A stretch of 64,000 nt of DNA from NCBI RefSeq assembly GCF_051622035.1, contig NC_135361.1, positions 27,893,205 to 27,957,204 on the forward strand. The letters are read 5' to 3'. The notes beneath the pieces were generated by a model. It was not told the origin of the DNA, ran no database searches, and saw only the letters and a program-made list of their open reading frames with translations. Numbering within the stretch: the first letter of the stretch is position 1; each line of letters starts with the position of its first letter. The translations under genes were made by a program, and so were the position numbers. Below, piece after piece: positions 1 to 10,679 of this stretch. Source of the stretch: Arctopsyche grandis (Eukaryota > Arthropoda > Insecta > Trichoptera > Hydropsychidae).

Positions 1-28
1 TTGGTTGGAGGCACAGGATATTGTTTAA

Positions 29-1041
29 CCTTTGAATGCTGACCAACGCTGATCGGCGTATTGCCAACAAATCCATGAGCCTAAAATACGCCGATACTAC
101 CCACTAAGCCTTTTCAAGTAGGATTGAAAAAAAATACATTGAACATGGGTCGTGTAATGCGTGTCATTCATTTGTCAACGTTTATAAAGACTGGTTTACA
201 CTGGAATTTCCGAATTTATAACCATAGCATAATTTACAGATAGAAATCCCTAACTGCTGAGTATTTTAGATTGTGGCTTGGCATTTAGATTGTGAGCATT
301 ACATCGTAACAACAATGAAGAAGATGGAACTAGTTTTGGAAAAATACACTCATTAATAGACTTCTTTTGTCCATTTTATATTGTTGCAAGATATATTAGA
401 GAGTCTAAACCAGAGAAATGTTATAATAATAGAAGTGGCTTTAGGCGATATATTGTTGTCAAGTGACGATTGTCCACAGACATTCCTGAATAATATTAGC
501 ATTTTAGTATTTGATGCTTGGTGCTCGACGTATGTCCGATAAAAACTTCTAGGGCAAGGGCAATGGGCAAGTGCATCGTTAAAAATTGCACGATGCATTC
601 ACAAAAACACACAATAAACAACGTGGGATACATTTTTATAAGTAAATTGATCATTTAAGTAACATATTATTCAATTAACATCATATATGTTAATTGAATA
701 ATTTCATGAAAGCGTCATGGCGACAGCTAGCATTCGGCAATAGCATACGCATCGTGTACAATATTGCGTAGTTATGGAAACGGTACGCGTGTTATTGAAA
801 CAAGAAATGTATTCGAAAGGGCGCTTCTATTATTATAACATTTCTCTGGTCTAAACACACCTTTACAAAACTCGAAATCCTCGCCGATAGTTATCTAGGC
901 TAGTGATCTAGGGTTTGTTTGGATTGGCTACAATTTTTATACCTGCTTTCTATTGCATTTCTAAATAATTTTAGTTGGAAATGTTGGCGAAATTATCAGC
1001 GTGGCGAACTTTCAACAGAATAGACGTCAGCACTCAAAGGG
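29..1041 (+). mobile_element. piggyBac-like MITE, copy 1 (carries a nested hAT-like MITE)
   Basis: The ends are inverted repeats: CCTTTGAATGCTGAC at the left and GTCAGCACTCAAAGGG at the right. Both ends abut TTAA (25-28 and 1042-1045), the piggyBac target site. Two more copies with the same ends lie at 34301-34807 and 36054-36947. No transposase frame is visible, so it is non-autonomous. The left terminus lacks one C compared with copy 3. Without the nested insert it would be about 570 bp. Confidence 0.8.
411..848. mobile_element. hAT-like MITE nested inside the piggyBac-like element
   Basis: The terminal inverted repeat starts CAGAGAAATGTTATAATA and matches perfectly over about 25 bp at both ends. 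The insert is flanked by an exact 8-bp duplication GTCTAAAC (403-410 and 849-856). An 8-bp duplication with CAG-type ends is the hAT signature. The centre holds a second palindrome around TTAATTGAATAA (about 667-703). The sequence on both sides joins into the uninterrupted form seen in the 36-kb copy, which dates this insertion after the host element. Confidence 0.85.
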
Positions 1042-1045
1042 TTAA

Positions 1046-1708
1046 AATCAATGATATTTTTTTACAGTCCAGTCCGTTTGAAGAAAATCCAAACTTGTTT
1101 TTCGCTGTATGTATATAATACATATATATAATTTAGGTACCTTTTAACATTTCACGGGCTGTGGTTTAAGTTTACACTCACAGTACAACAATCGTTGTGC
1201 ACATTTAGCATTTTCATAATAGTGAAATCTGACATGTATGCATTGGCTATTTGTGAACCATTTTAGTACTGATTCAGTAATCGAGTAATTAACACGTATT
1301 TTGTGATTTCCTATCAATGCGTAATATAATCGTTTCAATAGTAAAAGTGAAATATGCAGAAAAAATATATATTTAAAAATTTAATAGAAGTATGCATTTT
1401 GTCCGAGTATGCATTTTGCAAATATGCAATAGAAAAAAAATCAGTCAATTGAATGTTTAAGGTTCTGCAATTTTGGGTGACGAGGTTTTGCATTCGAAAA
1501 TAATGCTTTTTGATGAATTGAAAAGAGACAGCTCTTGTATACGGAAGATACTTTATTTTGATAGGGTATCTAAAGTGTATAATCATATAAGATTATTCTA
1601 TTCTAAAATGTTGAATTTGCATTTTACACCTGTCTTACATTACACCAGGTATTTGCTGATTATGTAATTGGATGCTTTAATTCAAGTCGTACGATTAGAA
1701 AGAATGTT
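1046..1708. other. AT-rich gap with no recognised feature
   Basis: Only short open frames without recognisable domains occur here. I see no splice-supported exon and no repeat with clear ends. Confidence 0.5.
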
Positions 1709-2094
1709 CAGGGCCGACGAGAAGGAGGGGAATTCGGGGTAAAGTTCCAGGGCTCGGATTACTTGAGGGGCCCCGTGTTGGAACGCCCGACTGAACGATT
1801 TTGATATTTTATATTATTCTACATAAAAAAACAATGTATTTATTTAATGCTAATCGTTTATTATTTTTCAATCCACACATTCTTTGTGTCCATGTGAAAT
1901 CGTACCTGCTATATCATACTTTCTTATTAAATTATTTTAAAAAATAACAACCAACATATGTAAGTATTTTTCTAATAGTTTTGATAGATTTTTCGCATAT
2001 TAAAAATATATATATACGATCATTTTTTTTTTTAGTTTGTCATAGGGCCCGAAATAATTTTTCATACGGCCCGGGATTCTTCTCGGCGGCCCTG
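1709..2094. mobile_element. hAT-like MITE with CAGGGCCG ends
   Basis: The left end CAGGGCCGACGAGAAG is matched by the reverse complement of the right end, CAGGGCCGCCGAGAAG. The interior is AT-rich and non-coding. A partial second copy is at 61140-61200. I could not find an exact target duplication, so the class rests on the terminal motif. Confidence 0.6.
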
Positions 2095-2201
2095 ATGATG
2101 ATGATTGTGATAGCCATTGAGTTATTGAGATTTCGATAGAAACAATTTTAATTTATCAAAAGTTAGACATTAGAATTATATAATAAAAAAGCTTTCTATT
2201 A

Positions 2202-2890
2202 TGATGGGCTCACACGAAGACCCGGAAATCGCCTCATCCTACTTGCAAGAAAACCTCAACCGAATCCAAAAGTGGTTGCAGGTATGGAGAGTGCGGGCAA
2301 ATGAACAAAAGTCTGTCCATGTAACCTACACAATGAGGAGGAAGACTTGTCCTCCAATAAAGTTGAACAACGCAGTGATCCCACAGGCAGAGGAGGCAAG
2401 ATACCTGGGCGTGTACCTGGACACTACTGGCTAATTGGAAGGAATTCAAAACTGACCACGGAAAACAAACTCTTGGTTTATAAGGCCATCCTCAAACCAA
2501 TATGGATGTACGGGATACAGCTATGGGGGTCAGCGAGCAAAACGAACGTCGAAATAATCCAAAGGTTCCAGAACAAAATCCTGAGAATTATACTGGACGC
2601 CCCCTGGTTTGTCCCGGACGACATAATCCACCGAGATACGAGGATGACAACGGTCATTGAAAGAGTTAAGTTCTGCTGTCTCAAAATATAAAGAAAGGCT
2701 TAGGAACCACCCCAACAGTCTGGCCAGGGAGTTATTAGATAACAAGCCAATAAAAAGACTCAAGAGAGGTGATCCCTTGGACCAGTAACAGAGAGTGAAT
2801 TGCCAATGGGCATTTCACCCACAAGCTAGGGAATAAGAAAGGAAAGAAATGCGCCGAATGTCACGAGGACAAATAGCTGCATGTAAATTG
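2202..2890 (+). pseudogene. Non-LTR retrotransposon reverse-transcriptase remnant (Jockey-like)
   Basis: Two overlapping frames together read as the C-terminal part of a Jockey-type reverse transcriptase. The first carries RIQKWLQVWRVRANEQKS and ARYLGVYLD. The second, from about 2430, carries KLLVYKAILKPIWMYGIQLW and IQRFQNKILRIILDAPWF, the typical thumb region with LW and QNK-LR motifs. A frame shift and stop near 2434 separate them, and there is no endonuclease or catalytic YADD part, so it is a 5'-truncated dead copy. The 3' limit is approximate. Confidence 0.8.
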
Positions 2891-3154
2891 GAAGAAAAAA
2901 AATTATGATACAATAATTTTTTGCATAAATTTGAAAATGAAGTACGTTTGCGAGTTTACAAAGTTATATTAAATAAAATCTATTTATATGTACATAATAG
3001 TAAATATGATTTTGTCTAATTTTAAATATTATTTTACATATTTCTTATCTACGTATGTATGTATATATACATATTATATGGACGAAGAAGATTAAATCAC
3101 CACTCTTATCGTCTAGAATAAAATTGAATATTATTATTGTGAAAATAAAACAAA

Positions 3155-3205
3155 ATGTTTATCGATATTATTATCGATATCGATTATCGTATTATCGATA
3201 AACGC
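3155..3205. promoter_or_regulatory. Cluster of DRE-like TATCGATA boxes
   Basis: Within about 50 bp, ATCGATA or TATCGAT occurs four times in overlapping palindromic arrangement. TATCGATA is the DREF/BEAF-32 site of fly housekeeping promoters and domain borders. Two CCAAT boxes in opposite senses (ACCAATAGG near 3241, GGCCAATCAG near 3270) lie in the adjacent CpG-rich sequence. In the BRWD3 reading this sits inside the fourth intron, so it may be an alternative or divergent promoter. Confidence 0.4.
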
Positions 3206-3224
3206 GGCAATGTATTCGGCGCAA

Positions 3225-4330
3225 TTCAAATAACCGGGTCGACCAATAGGAGCGGGCGACGTCGAGCGTCGGCCAATCAGAAGCGGCGACGACAGCGCCA
3301 CGGGTCGGTCTTTCCGCGCGACAGAGACACACTCTGCACGCGTAGCGAGTGCGAAAGAGACGGCAACACGATGAATTTCAATAATTAGATTTCGGTGGCG
3401 AATTTTTGTTTTATTTTCGCGCAAAATTCAAAATTTGACCAGAACTGTCAAAAATGGGTGCACACAACACTTTTGCGTGATATTCCGACAATTTTACATT
3501 TAGGCACTTTTTGAAGATTTTTTATCGTCGAACGGTCGTATTTCGGTTTACGGAACGATAGCGCGCGTAAACAAACCGGGGAAACGTCAAAAACGGGGTC
3601 ACTCACCAGCCCTTCGAAGGTTTGGTCGTGCGGCCTCCCCAGCCAGTCGAGACGCGTCGGCAGCACCTGCGAAGTCGAGAGAACGATTAGATACGAAATA
3701 AGATCATATGGCGGTTTGACAGAAGCCACCACGTGTGTTGAACACGCGCTACACAACATAAACAAGCGGCGCGTCACGCTCGAACATCTGACGCGGTGGA
3801 CCCACCTTACTCCTCGTGAGTTCGTCGCGCAGCGCCTGCGAACAAAGCAAAATGTCGATGAGATGGGGGTTTCGAATGTGGGGGGGGATTGGGGGGATCG
3901 ATCGGTACCTGTCCGGCGGCTTGCAGCGGCCCCGACGACAGCAACTTGGCCACCAAAAAGTAGAGTTCTGTAACAGAGAGGCCATTGTGAGCGGTGTCAA
4001 TGAAAGGGTGTAGTGTGCGGGGGCACGTGTGGGTGTGGGTGTGGGTGTGTGAGCGACCTGCGGCTGCGGCCGAGCGGCTGTCGGCGGCTGCGCCCCCTGG
4101 GGGCTCCATAGGACTCGCGGCGGCGGCTATCGAGCCCGTCCGCCCGTCACCTGCCCCGCCTCCCGCCCCCCTCGCCCTTGCTGCACCTAACCACGGACAC
4201 GGCAGGCCCCTGCTTTACCGACGCCACTCGACACTCGACACTCAACCTCGACGCTACATATGTACCCTCGCAGCCACCCAACCGCTCGCACTCTCCTATG
4301 GCCCATGCCCAACTTGCAAACCGCAAACTT
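3225..4330. other. CpG- and GC-rich region around the BRWD3-like 5' exons
   Basis: This stretch is strikingly GC- and CpG-rich against the AT-rich background. It contains the four small BRWD3-like exons, a GTGTGGG microsatellite at about 4028-4050 and the presumed promoter on the right. It looks like a constitutive promoter region rather than repeat DNA. Confidence 0.6.
3607..4109 (-). CDS. BRWD3: BRWD3/PHIP-type bromodomain and WD-repeat protein, N-terminal exons only (partial)
   Basis: Four small exons join in phase on the minus strand: 4109-4058 (start codon, 17 codons plus 1 nt), 3967-3909, a 30-nt micro-exon 3835-3806, and 3666-3607. All three introns (90, 73 and 139 nt) have GT/AG ends, and the last exon is followed by GTGAGT. 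The protein begins MEPPGGAAADSRSAAAA, then ELYFLVAKLLSSGPLQAAGQ, ALRDELTRSK and VLPTRLDWLGRPHDQTFEGL. This matches the conserved N-terminus of BRWD3/PHIP/WDR9 (ELYFLIARFL, LxPRRxDWxGxEH), the segment before the WD40 repeats. The family are chromatin readers that act with Cul4-DDB1. WD and bromodomain exons must lie left of the window, which makes intron 4 longer than 3.6 kb. No single open frame shows this gene. Confidence 0.85.
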
Positions 4331-4459
4331 CACTCACGACTCTATTTTAATTCGCGTTTAATTGCTATTTTATATATTTTTGATCTACGGAAATCATCAA
4401 TAATTACTGAATAGCTGAATAGCGTGCACTTTTAAACATTGTCATTTTCATAATTGCCA

Positions 4460-4995
4460 GCAGTATGGCTCGGTGGATGCGTTTATGTTTAGCACCGAGA
4501 GGTTACCGGGTTCGACACCACGCTTATCTTTAATACTGCTGGTCAGACTTGGATATTTGTGACTCCAAGTCGGTCGTTTCCTATTAGAATTTTGCCAATT
4601 TATCTGATTTCATTATTGAAACGGTTCCTCCATCAAATTGACAAAAATCATTCTGACTCCAAGTTGATTGTTTCCTATTAGAATTTTGCCAATTTATCTG
4701 ATTTCATTATTGAAAAGATTCCTCCACCAAATTGGCAACAATCATCCTATCTAATGTCACCAATGTCTGAATTTGATTTATGTACAATATGTAAAAATGT
4801 ATGTACAGTTAAAATCCATAGATGTCTATGAATTAATTCATTAATTAATTAATCGTTAACTTCATGTTCTTCACCCTTTCGGAATACGGCGATTTATGTA
4901 ATAAAAAAATGCTGTAATGTTTGTAGTTAATTATCTAGGAAGGCGCATTGGGGTTTACCTAATATATATGTTTGTAAAATAAAATAAAATAAAAA
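4460..4995 (+). repeat. tRNA-derived SINE, copy 1
   Basis: The head resembles a tRNA: an A-box-like TGGCTCGGTGG (4466-4476) and a B box GGTTCGACACC (4509-4519). The body carries GTTTCCTATTAGAATTTTGC and GATTTCATTATTGAAA, which occur twice as a 95-bp tandem duplication (starting 4561 and 4656). The 3' part contains AGGAAGGCGCATTGGGG (about 4938), followed by an (AAATA)n-like tail near 4978-4995. Other copies are near 22.5, 24.3, 38.1, 38.7-39.1, 49.7, 58.5 and 59.6 kb. Confidence 0.8.
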
Positions 4996-5709
4996 ATGAT
5001 TACAATAAAAAAATAACCTTTTTAATACAAATTTCACATTATTTCAATTAGTTTTAACTCCGTTTCAAGTATAAAATATATTCTTATAACAGTTTTTAGC
5101 GTATTAGTGCATCGGAAAAGTGCAAGGTTATGACCGTATAAATTTAGGCTAAGACCAATTCAGGTCAATTGTCAAAAGTGACAAAGGCCGTAGTGGATCC
5201 TAGCGATAGGTAGAAGTCAATCAAATACATTCTGTTTAAAATTTGATCATTTACAATTTCAATAGATCTCATAAATCATAATAAATATATTTATTTCACA
5301 AAATGTTGTCAATTGATAGATTTTGAATTGCGCAAGATCATCATATTATTATGTAGAAGTCAATAAATCTAATCAATAAATTCGATAAAGATAAATTTAA
5401 TCTTCTATTTTTAACAATTTCATAAATTGAAATGATTTTAGAAAAATTAAATATAATATTTGTAAAATTAAAAATAAGTTTTTCAATTTATTAATATTGA
5501 TCATATTTATTTTCAGGTATCGATATATTTATGGCAGAACTTATCGAACCAAACTTTTCTACGACTTGGTTTTCTATACAATGGATGAAAACAAGATGGC
5601 ATCCAAATATGGTATTCAAAGAAAAAAATTGTACATTATGTAGAATTACACAATATACATATGTATGTAGATGCTTAATCCATTTTTTTTTTTTTTTATA
5701 TATATATAG
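4996..5709. other. AT-rich region upstream of vezatin, possible 5' exon
   Basis: Mostly AT-rich non-coding sequence. A possible upstream vezatin exon runs 5531-5611: it starts with ATG, stays open for 27 codons (MAELIEPNFSTTW...), and ends in phase 0 before GTATTC, matching the phase of the next exon. I do not recognise its protein sequence, so the true vezatin start is unresolved. Confidence 0.35.
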
Positions 5710-8056
5710 TTACCGTATCGCCATGACACTATTATTAACATCCTTGAGACTGGACTTTTGTTTAGAGAAGATTCTTTTCAAATTGAGGATGGATTACAAA
5801 TTGAAAGTAATTTTCATGAAAAAAAAATACACAGAACAAAATTTAATTTATTAAGGTTAACGCCTGGAGAGCGGGTACTTTCCGCTGTAGCAGTAGGAGT
5901 TTGTATAGCAACTATACCTCTGAAATTTCCAATGTAAATTATAAAACTTACCATTTTTTAATAATATTTATCAGTATTTCAATTCATCGACAATTTTAAT
6001 TTCAGAAATACGAAAAGCAACTTATACAAAGCATTATGTTGGGCTGGAACTGGAATCACTGTACCTATAATACATCGTTGGCTCGTTCCCAATACGTTGC
6101 CGACATTGCTGCAGTCTCTTTCAGAATATACGACTTTAGTTAGAAAATGTTTGTCGTGTATTAAAGAACAATCTTTACATTCAAGATCACAGTACATATA
6201 CATATATCAATGCATACTTACTTCCTATCTTAAAATTTTGTGAATGTTTCTGATTTGTGTTTTGATCATTTTATAGTTGGGGAATGTCTGTAGATGCGAT
6301 GAATTCAATGTTGATACAGCAGCATCAAGAATTGTGTTCATTGTTTAACAAATGCATTGCATATCTACAAAAAGCATGTCCTTGGCTTTCTTCGACAATG
6401 TCTTGGGAACTATCCTTAGAAGTCACTCCTATAGTTGATAGTGAAAATTTAATGGTAGATTTAAAAAGCTTTCTATAAATTTTATTGCTATTATCGTTAA
6501 CTAATTTAAATGTTTCTTTTCAGAAACTCCACCATCTCTTTTTGATTTTGCAATCAACTCTTTTGAAGAGTATCGCAATGACACATCTTACTCCACCATT
6601 GTATGCCGCTCGACTGAATAAAAACCATAATGAAAGAATATATTGGATTCATTCTAAACTTATTCCATACATTTTAGAGCCGACACAAGATTTTCTTGCC
6701 ATGTTGAATAATAATTATAGAATTTTCAGAGAGTACGCAAACAGAGATAATATGACTATGAAAAATTTGCCAAAGATAAATCGCGAGCCGTGGCAGTATT
6801 CGGAAGTACACGCCAGTGTGCTTTTATGTTCATCGGAGATTCGATCGGCTTTAACCAAAGTAAACGAAATGGACACGTTTCTGGAAGCATGTTGGAATGC
6901 AAAATCAAAATTTTCACCTGCAATTCTCGAAGAAGACTTGGCAAAACTGAAGGATGATTTAGTTAAATGTTTTGCTACTATTGATAATACCGGCATTCAA
7001 CTGAAAAAAATCAGAATGGCAGAAATGAAATTGATAGAACAAGCCGTACAAAAGCTTCATTTGCCAGCAGTAGAGGAGGAAGAAATTGACGTGGAAAAAA
7101 ATAACATTAAATCTGTTAACGAAAATACTGAAATGAATATAAGAGATCAAGTTTTTTATTATGAAAAAACTGAGGATGATAGGGTGGAAACAAAGGCTGA
7201 TGATTATCTAACTGGGCCGGGGAAAGAGGAAATTCAAGCGACGAAAATCGTTCTCGGAGAATTGAAAAGGAAACTAGTTAAAAGGGAAGATGAAATGCGT
7301 CTACGGGAAGCAACCGCTTTAGAAGATACAATGCCAGAATACAAAGGAAAAATTCCTGACTTTCCAAGACAAATTTATTTGCAAGATGAAGACATAGCAG
7401 ACACATCTTCAGAGGAAAATTCTATTACTTCCAATAGTATTGATAAAAGTTTACCTCAAAATGAAATAGTGACTGATAAAGACATAGAAATAAATAATAA
7501 AACGCTAGTATCAAAAGGCATAATTAGTAAAATTGATCCTAAACCTGACAAAGATGTTGTAGATCAAATAGAACAAACGAATGGCTGTGATATAATTAAA
7601 AATGGTAATAGTTATAATAATAACAATCAAAAAATGTTGTTGACAAACGACAATAAACAAATAGAAGACGATAATTTTGACAACAGTGATTTTTCAGAAT
7701 CGGATGACTCTGCAAAAATTAAATTACTAGAAGATGTGCGAAAAAATAGAATAACGAGGAAAAAAAATTACCCTCAATCGAATGCACTTAAACCCGGCTA
7801 CAAAAAATCAAGAAAATTGTCAAACGGAGATGACGATTTGGGTAATAGTAGCCGTGAAAGTGATAAACCTAATGGAAGCAATGCATCCGATGAAGATTTA
7901 CAACCCGTGGAATACAGCTTTGGAACTGGAATGGCAATGGCGTCACTGTTGCACATATCGAGACCTAAAATTGAAAATCAAAACATGTTTGGAAACGGTG
8001 AAGAAGTTTTCATAGGCGATGGAGAAGTTTCAGATGATTCTGGGAATGAAGCTTAG
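5710..8056 (+). CDS. VEZT: Vezatin-like adherens-junction protein
   Basis: Four exons join in phase: 5710-5933, 6006-6191, 6277-6454 and 6524-8056 (stop TAG), giving about 706 residues without the uncertain first exon. Early residues DTIINILETGLLFREDSF match the vertebrate vezatin segment before its membrane span. A hydrophobic stretch follows (VLSAVAVGVCIATIPLKF) and a second around LCWAGTGITVPIIHRWLV, fitting a membrane hairpin. The central region carries EVHASVLLCSSEIRSALTKV, typical of the vezatin domain. The C-terminal half is acidic and low in complexity, and ends FGTGMAMASLLHISRP then GNGEEVFIGDGEVSDD, matching the conserved C-terminal motif. Vezatin links cadherin-catenin complexes to myosin VIIA and dynein in other animals. 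AATAAA follows at 8166. Confidence 0.85.
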
Positions 8057-8165
8057 TGCCATGCAATTATAAAAATAAGTCAATTACTTACTACATATTA
8101 TTTTTATTGAAATGCTTTTACATTTTTCAAAGTTTATTATAAATTATGTACATATATACTTAATC

Positions 8166-8171
8166 AATAAA
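8166..8171 (+). terminator. Poly(A) signal of the vezatin gene
   Basis: AATAAA lies 110 nt after the vezatin stop codon, followed by a T-rich stretch. It is the most likely 3' processing signal. Confidence 0.55.
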
Positions 8172-8420
8172 AAAAATGTTTTTATTGACACTGCTTTTTT
8201 GTATTAAAAATTATTAATTATGTACATACCACATATTAAAAAGAAAAAAATGCGTATCTATAAAAAGTATATAAAGTGACCGACCATTGCGTCCAAATAA
8301 TGTATAATTAATATTTTCATTAGTGGGTCTCATTTTTTTTTTTACTGTTTGATTATGGTCACTACGAATTCCGTTTATTACCTATCTTTAATATATTTGA
8401 GTATGTTACACCATAAATAT

Positions 8421-8884
8421 TGTTGCGTAGGGGTGAGTTCAGGATTCAAATGAAAGGCCAAAGTCGCTTCACAGTATTTATTCAACGATCCCAGAGATAG
8501 GCATGGAACCACCACTCACTCCAGAATAATCTGATGTACCGTGTGTACCTCCTTATAAAAGACAAGTTGCCCAGCACAGCTTCCCCGATCCATTAATGTG
8601 TCTATTGTATAGGCCAGAGCATCGCAACGTGTGTAGCACATGTAGAAGCGTATGGCACCATATAGATCTAACGCGTGTGAGGGTTGTGTGGCCCTGGTCT
8701 AGGCACTTAAAGGTCTACCCTGGCGAGTCTATTGTTTACGCACGCACTCACCCAGTTCTGTGAGATCTCTAGCGTATCCTTTTTTCGGGTACTTACTAAG
8801 TCACACTAGCTTAATCCAGGGTCTCTGTTGTTCACTCACGATTGCACTTAAACAGTGAATATTCTCTCATTTTCCCACGTTACA
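8421..8884 (+). mobile_element. LTR-like repeat (solo LTR candidate)
   Basis: It starts TGTTGCGTAGGGGTGAG and may end CACGTTACA, the TGTT...TTACA pattern of an LTR. The first 65 bp recur in reverse at about 38566-38628. No target duplication was found and the right limit is a guess. Confidence 0.4.
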
Positions 8885-9053
8885 GTATCATGCTAATAAA
8901 CAACGGTGTATTATGGCCGCTCTAAAAATCGGGCCAACTCCTTAACAAAAACTTCGTTCACAAAAAAACATGTGGGATCAGTACGGTTGTGTGTATGAGA
9001 TGATATACTTTTAAGATGGAGATACTTTATCGCGATTCTTCCTACGTTAAGAA

Positions 9054-9630
9054 CAGTGGCGTGCGGTGAAATTATGTTTTTTTTTATCACACAGCCTCAA
9101 GGACGGATCCAGAGGGGGGGCGATGGGAGCAATCCCTCCCTCCATAAATTTCATTGCCCTTTGAAAATTATATATTGATTTAAAATATTTTGTCGAGGCG
9201 GACAAAATGGTTGTATTTTTGTTATCTACAGCTGGACAGTCAATGCGCCAAACAGTTGTTATTTGTCAGGTATCAGATGCAACCTGGATGATTCTTAGAT
9301 TCTAAGAAGTAAGAGCGACAAGGACGAATACGGATTTTCAATCGTATTAAAAAAGTGAATTGAATAAATTCTACGAGTGATTGGCACATTGTTTTAAATA
9401 TAAATTTTTATTTTTATATTTTCATTGTGTTCATTGGATTTTAATTGCATTTTTTTTATCGCCCCCCCCCCCTAGAAAATATCTTGGATCCGTTCTTGCA
9501 CAACCTTACGTGTGCGCGATCAGGATACAAGGGGACTCGGTATCACGTCTCCTGTTCCCCTTGTATGCTGCTCGCGCACGCGGAAGAAAGGCTGTGTGAC
9601 AATAACAGAGAATTTCACGGCATGCTACTG
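9054..9630. mobile_element. Foldback MITE (CAGTGGCGTGCGG family), copy with a nested insert
   Basis: The left end CAGTGGCGTGCGGTGAAA and the right end, which reads TTTCACGGCATGCTACTG, are inverted repeats. Inner halves share GCACAC/CAGGATACAAGGGG-type sequence with the uninterrupted copy at 52727-52887. About 390 bp (near 9103-9493) are inserted and have their own ends: ACGGATCCAGAGGGGGGG against the reverse complement of CCCCCCCCTAG...GGATCCGT. The insert is a second TIR element with poly-G/poly-C runs. Confidence 0.65.
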
Positions 9631-9788
9631 GTAAGAAGGGCCATTACATAATAAAAATTCAACAAACCATTATCAACGAAAAACACAAATAAATTCTACT
9701 AGTGATTGGCACTAGTTTAAAAATTGATTCAGTCTTGGCATTATTAATTTATGATTAAATAATGACGAAAGGGGTTGTAGGCAGGGTA

Positions 9789-10672
9789 GGAAGTGTTGAC
9801 CGTATCCCAGCCTAACGAAACACTGTTGTGCTTGTTTTAAGTTGTTTTATTGTTTGCCTAAATATTGTACAAGTGTATTAGAATATTTGAGGAAGTTTCT
9901 CGAAGCGGCTATTGGCTGTTGACTTGGTGTCGTGATGGCTGCTGGATCTGCAATGTGTCGTTGCTCTGGATTCGGCTATGTTCAGATGTCTCTGGATATG
10001 GCAGTGTGTTGCTGGCTCGGCATTCAGCTATGTTCAGAAGGTCTCTGGATATGGCAGTGTGTTGCTGGCTCGGCATTCGGCTGAGTTGCAAGCGTTCTTC
10101 TATTGTAGGGTAGTGTAGTGGCAGCTGTTCAGATGCTGGATGTCGACTGGTCCGCTGCTGTGTGTCGACTCTTGTTGCTGTGGGTCGACTGAAGTTGTTT
10201 GTGGTGGACCTCCTTTTATATTGTTTTTGGGGATCCACGTGACCTGTGTTTGGCGATTGATTCCGAGAAGTGCACGTGGTGTTTACGTGTGCAAGCTATG
10301 CGAGGAATGTGGTTTGTTGTTTAGGGTGGACGTTTCTCGAATGTTTGGCGTCGTTCCATTCGATTTAGTTTAATGGATGCAGGTGTTCTTCGTGTCGTTC
10401 TGCTTGGTTTGTTGGGGTGGAATATGCTCGAATGTTTGGCGTCGTTCCACTCGATTTAGTTTAATGGATGCAAGCGTTCTTCGACTTGATGTCGTTCTGC
10501 TTGGTTTGTTGGGGTGGAATATGCTCGAATGTTTGGCGTCGTTCCACTCGATTTAGTTTAATGGATGCAGGTGTTCTTCGACTTGAGATGACGTCAATGG
10601 TTGAGCGTGAGAAATGTATTCTCCGTCGCAATAGATTTCGATAGTTTCGATTACGGTGACGAGATTCCTACA
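9789..10672 (-). mobile_element. Solo LTR-like element, copy A
   Basis: Read on the minus strand it starts TGTAGGAATCTCGTCACC and contains a TATA box within AACAATATAAAAGGAGG and an AATAAA near the far end. An identical 5-bp sequence GGGTA flanks it (9784-9788 and 10673-10677). A related copy lies in the opposite orientation at 14166-14928. Internal tandem duplications are visible: about 100 bp three times between 10340 and 10590, and about 57 bp twice near 9975-10085. No internal retroviral-type genes are present, so it is most likely a solo LTR. Confidence 0.7.
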
Positions 10673-10679
10673 GGGTAAT

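Noticed and set aside
4460-4530. tRNA gene
   Set aside because: A- and B-box-like motifs are present, but no full cloverleaf can be drawn, and the same head occurs with the SINE body in several places.
5531-5854. 107-codon plus-strand frame as a separate small gene
   Set aside because: From 5710 on it runs through a vezatin exon in the wrong frame. Only the part to 5611 is kept as an uncertain 5' exon.
9909-10238. 109-codon frame on the minus strand, shared with a 77-codon frame at 14522-14755
   Set aside because: The two share MDPQKQYKRRS and a similar end, so they looked conserved. The frames begin upstream of, and run through, the LTR TATA box (AATATAAAAGG), so the similarity is that of the LTR itself.
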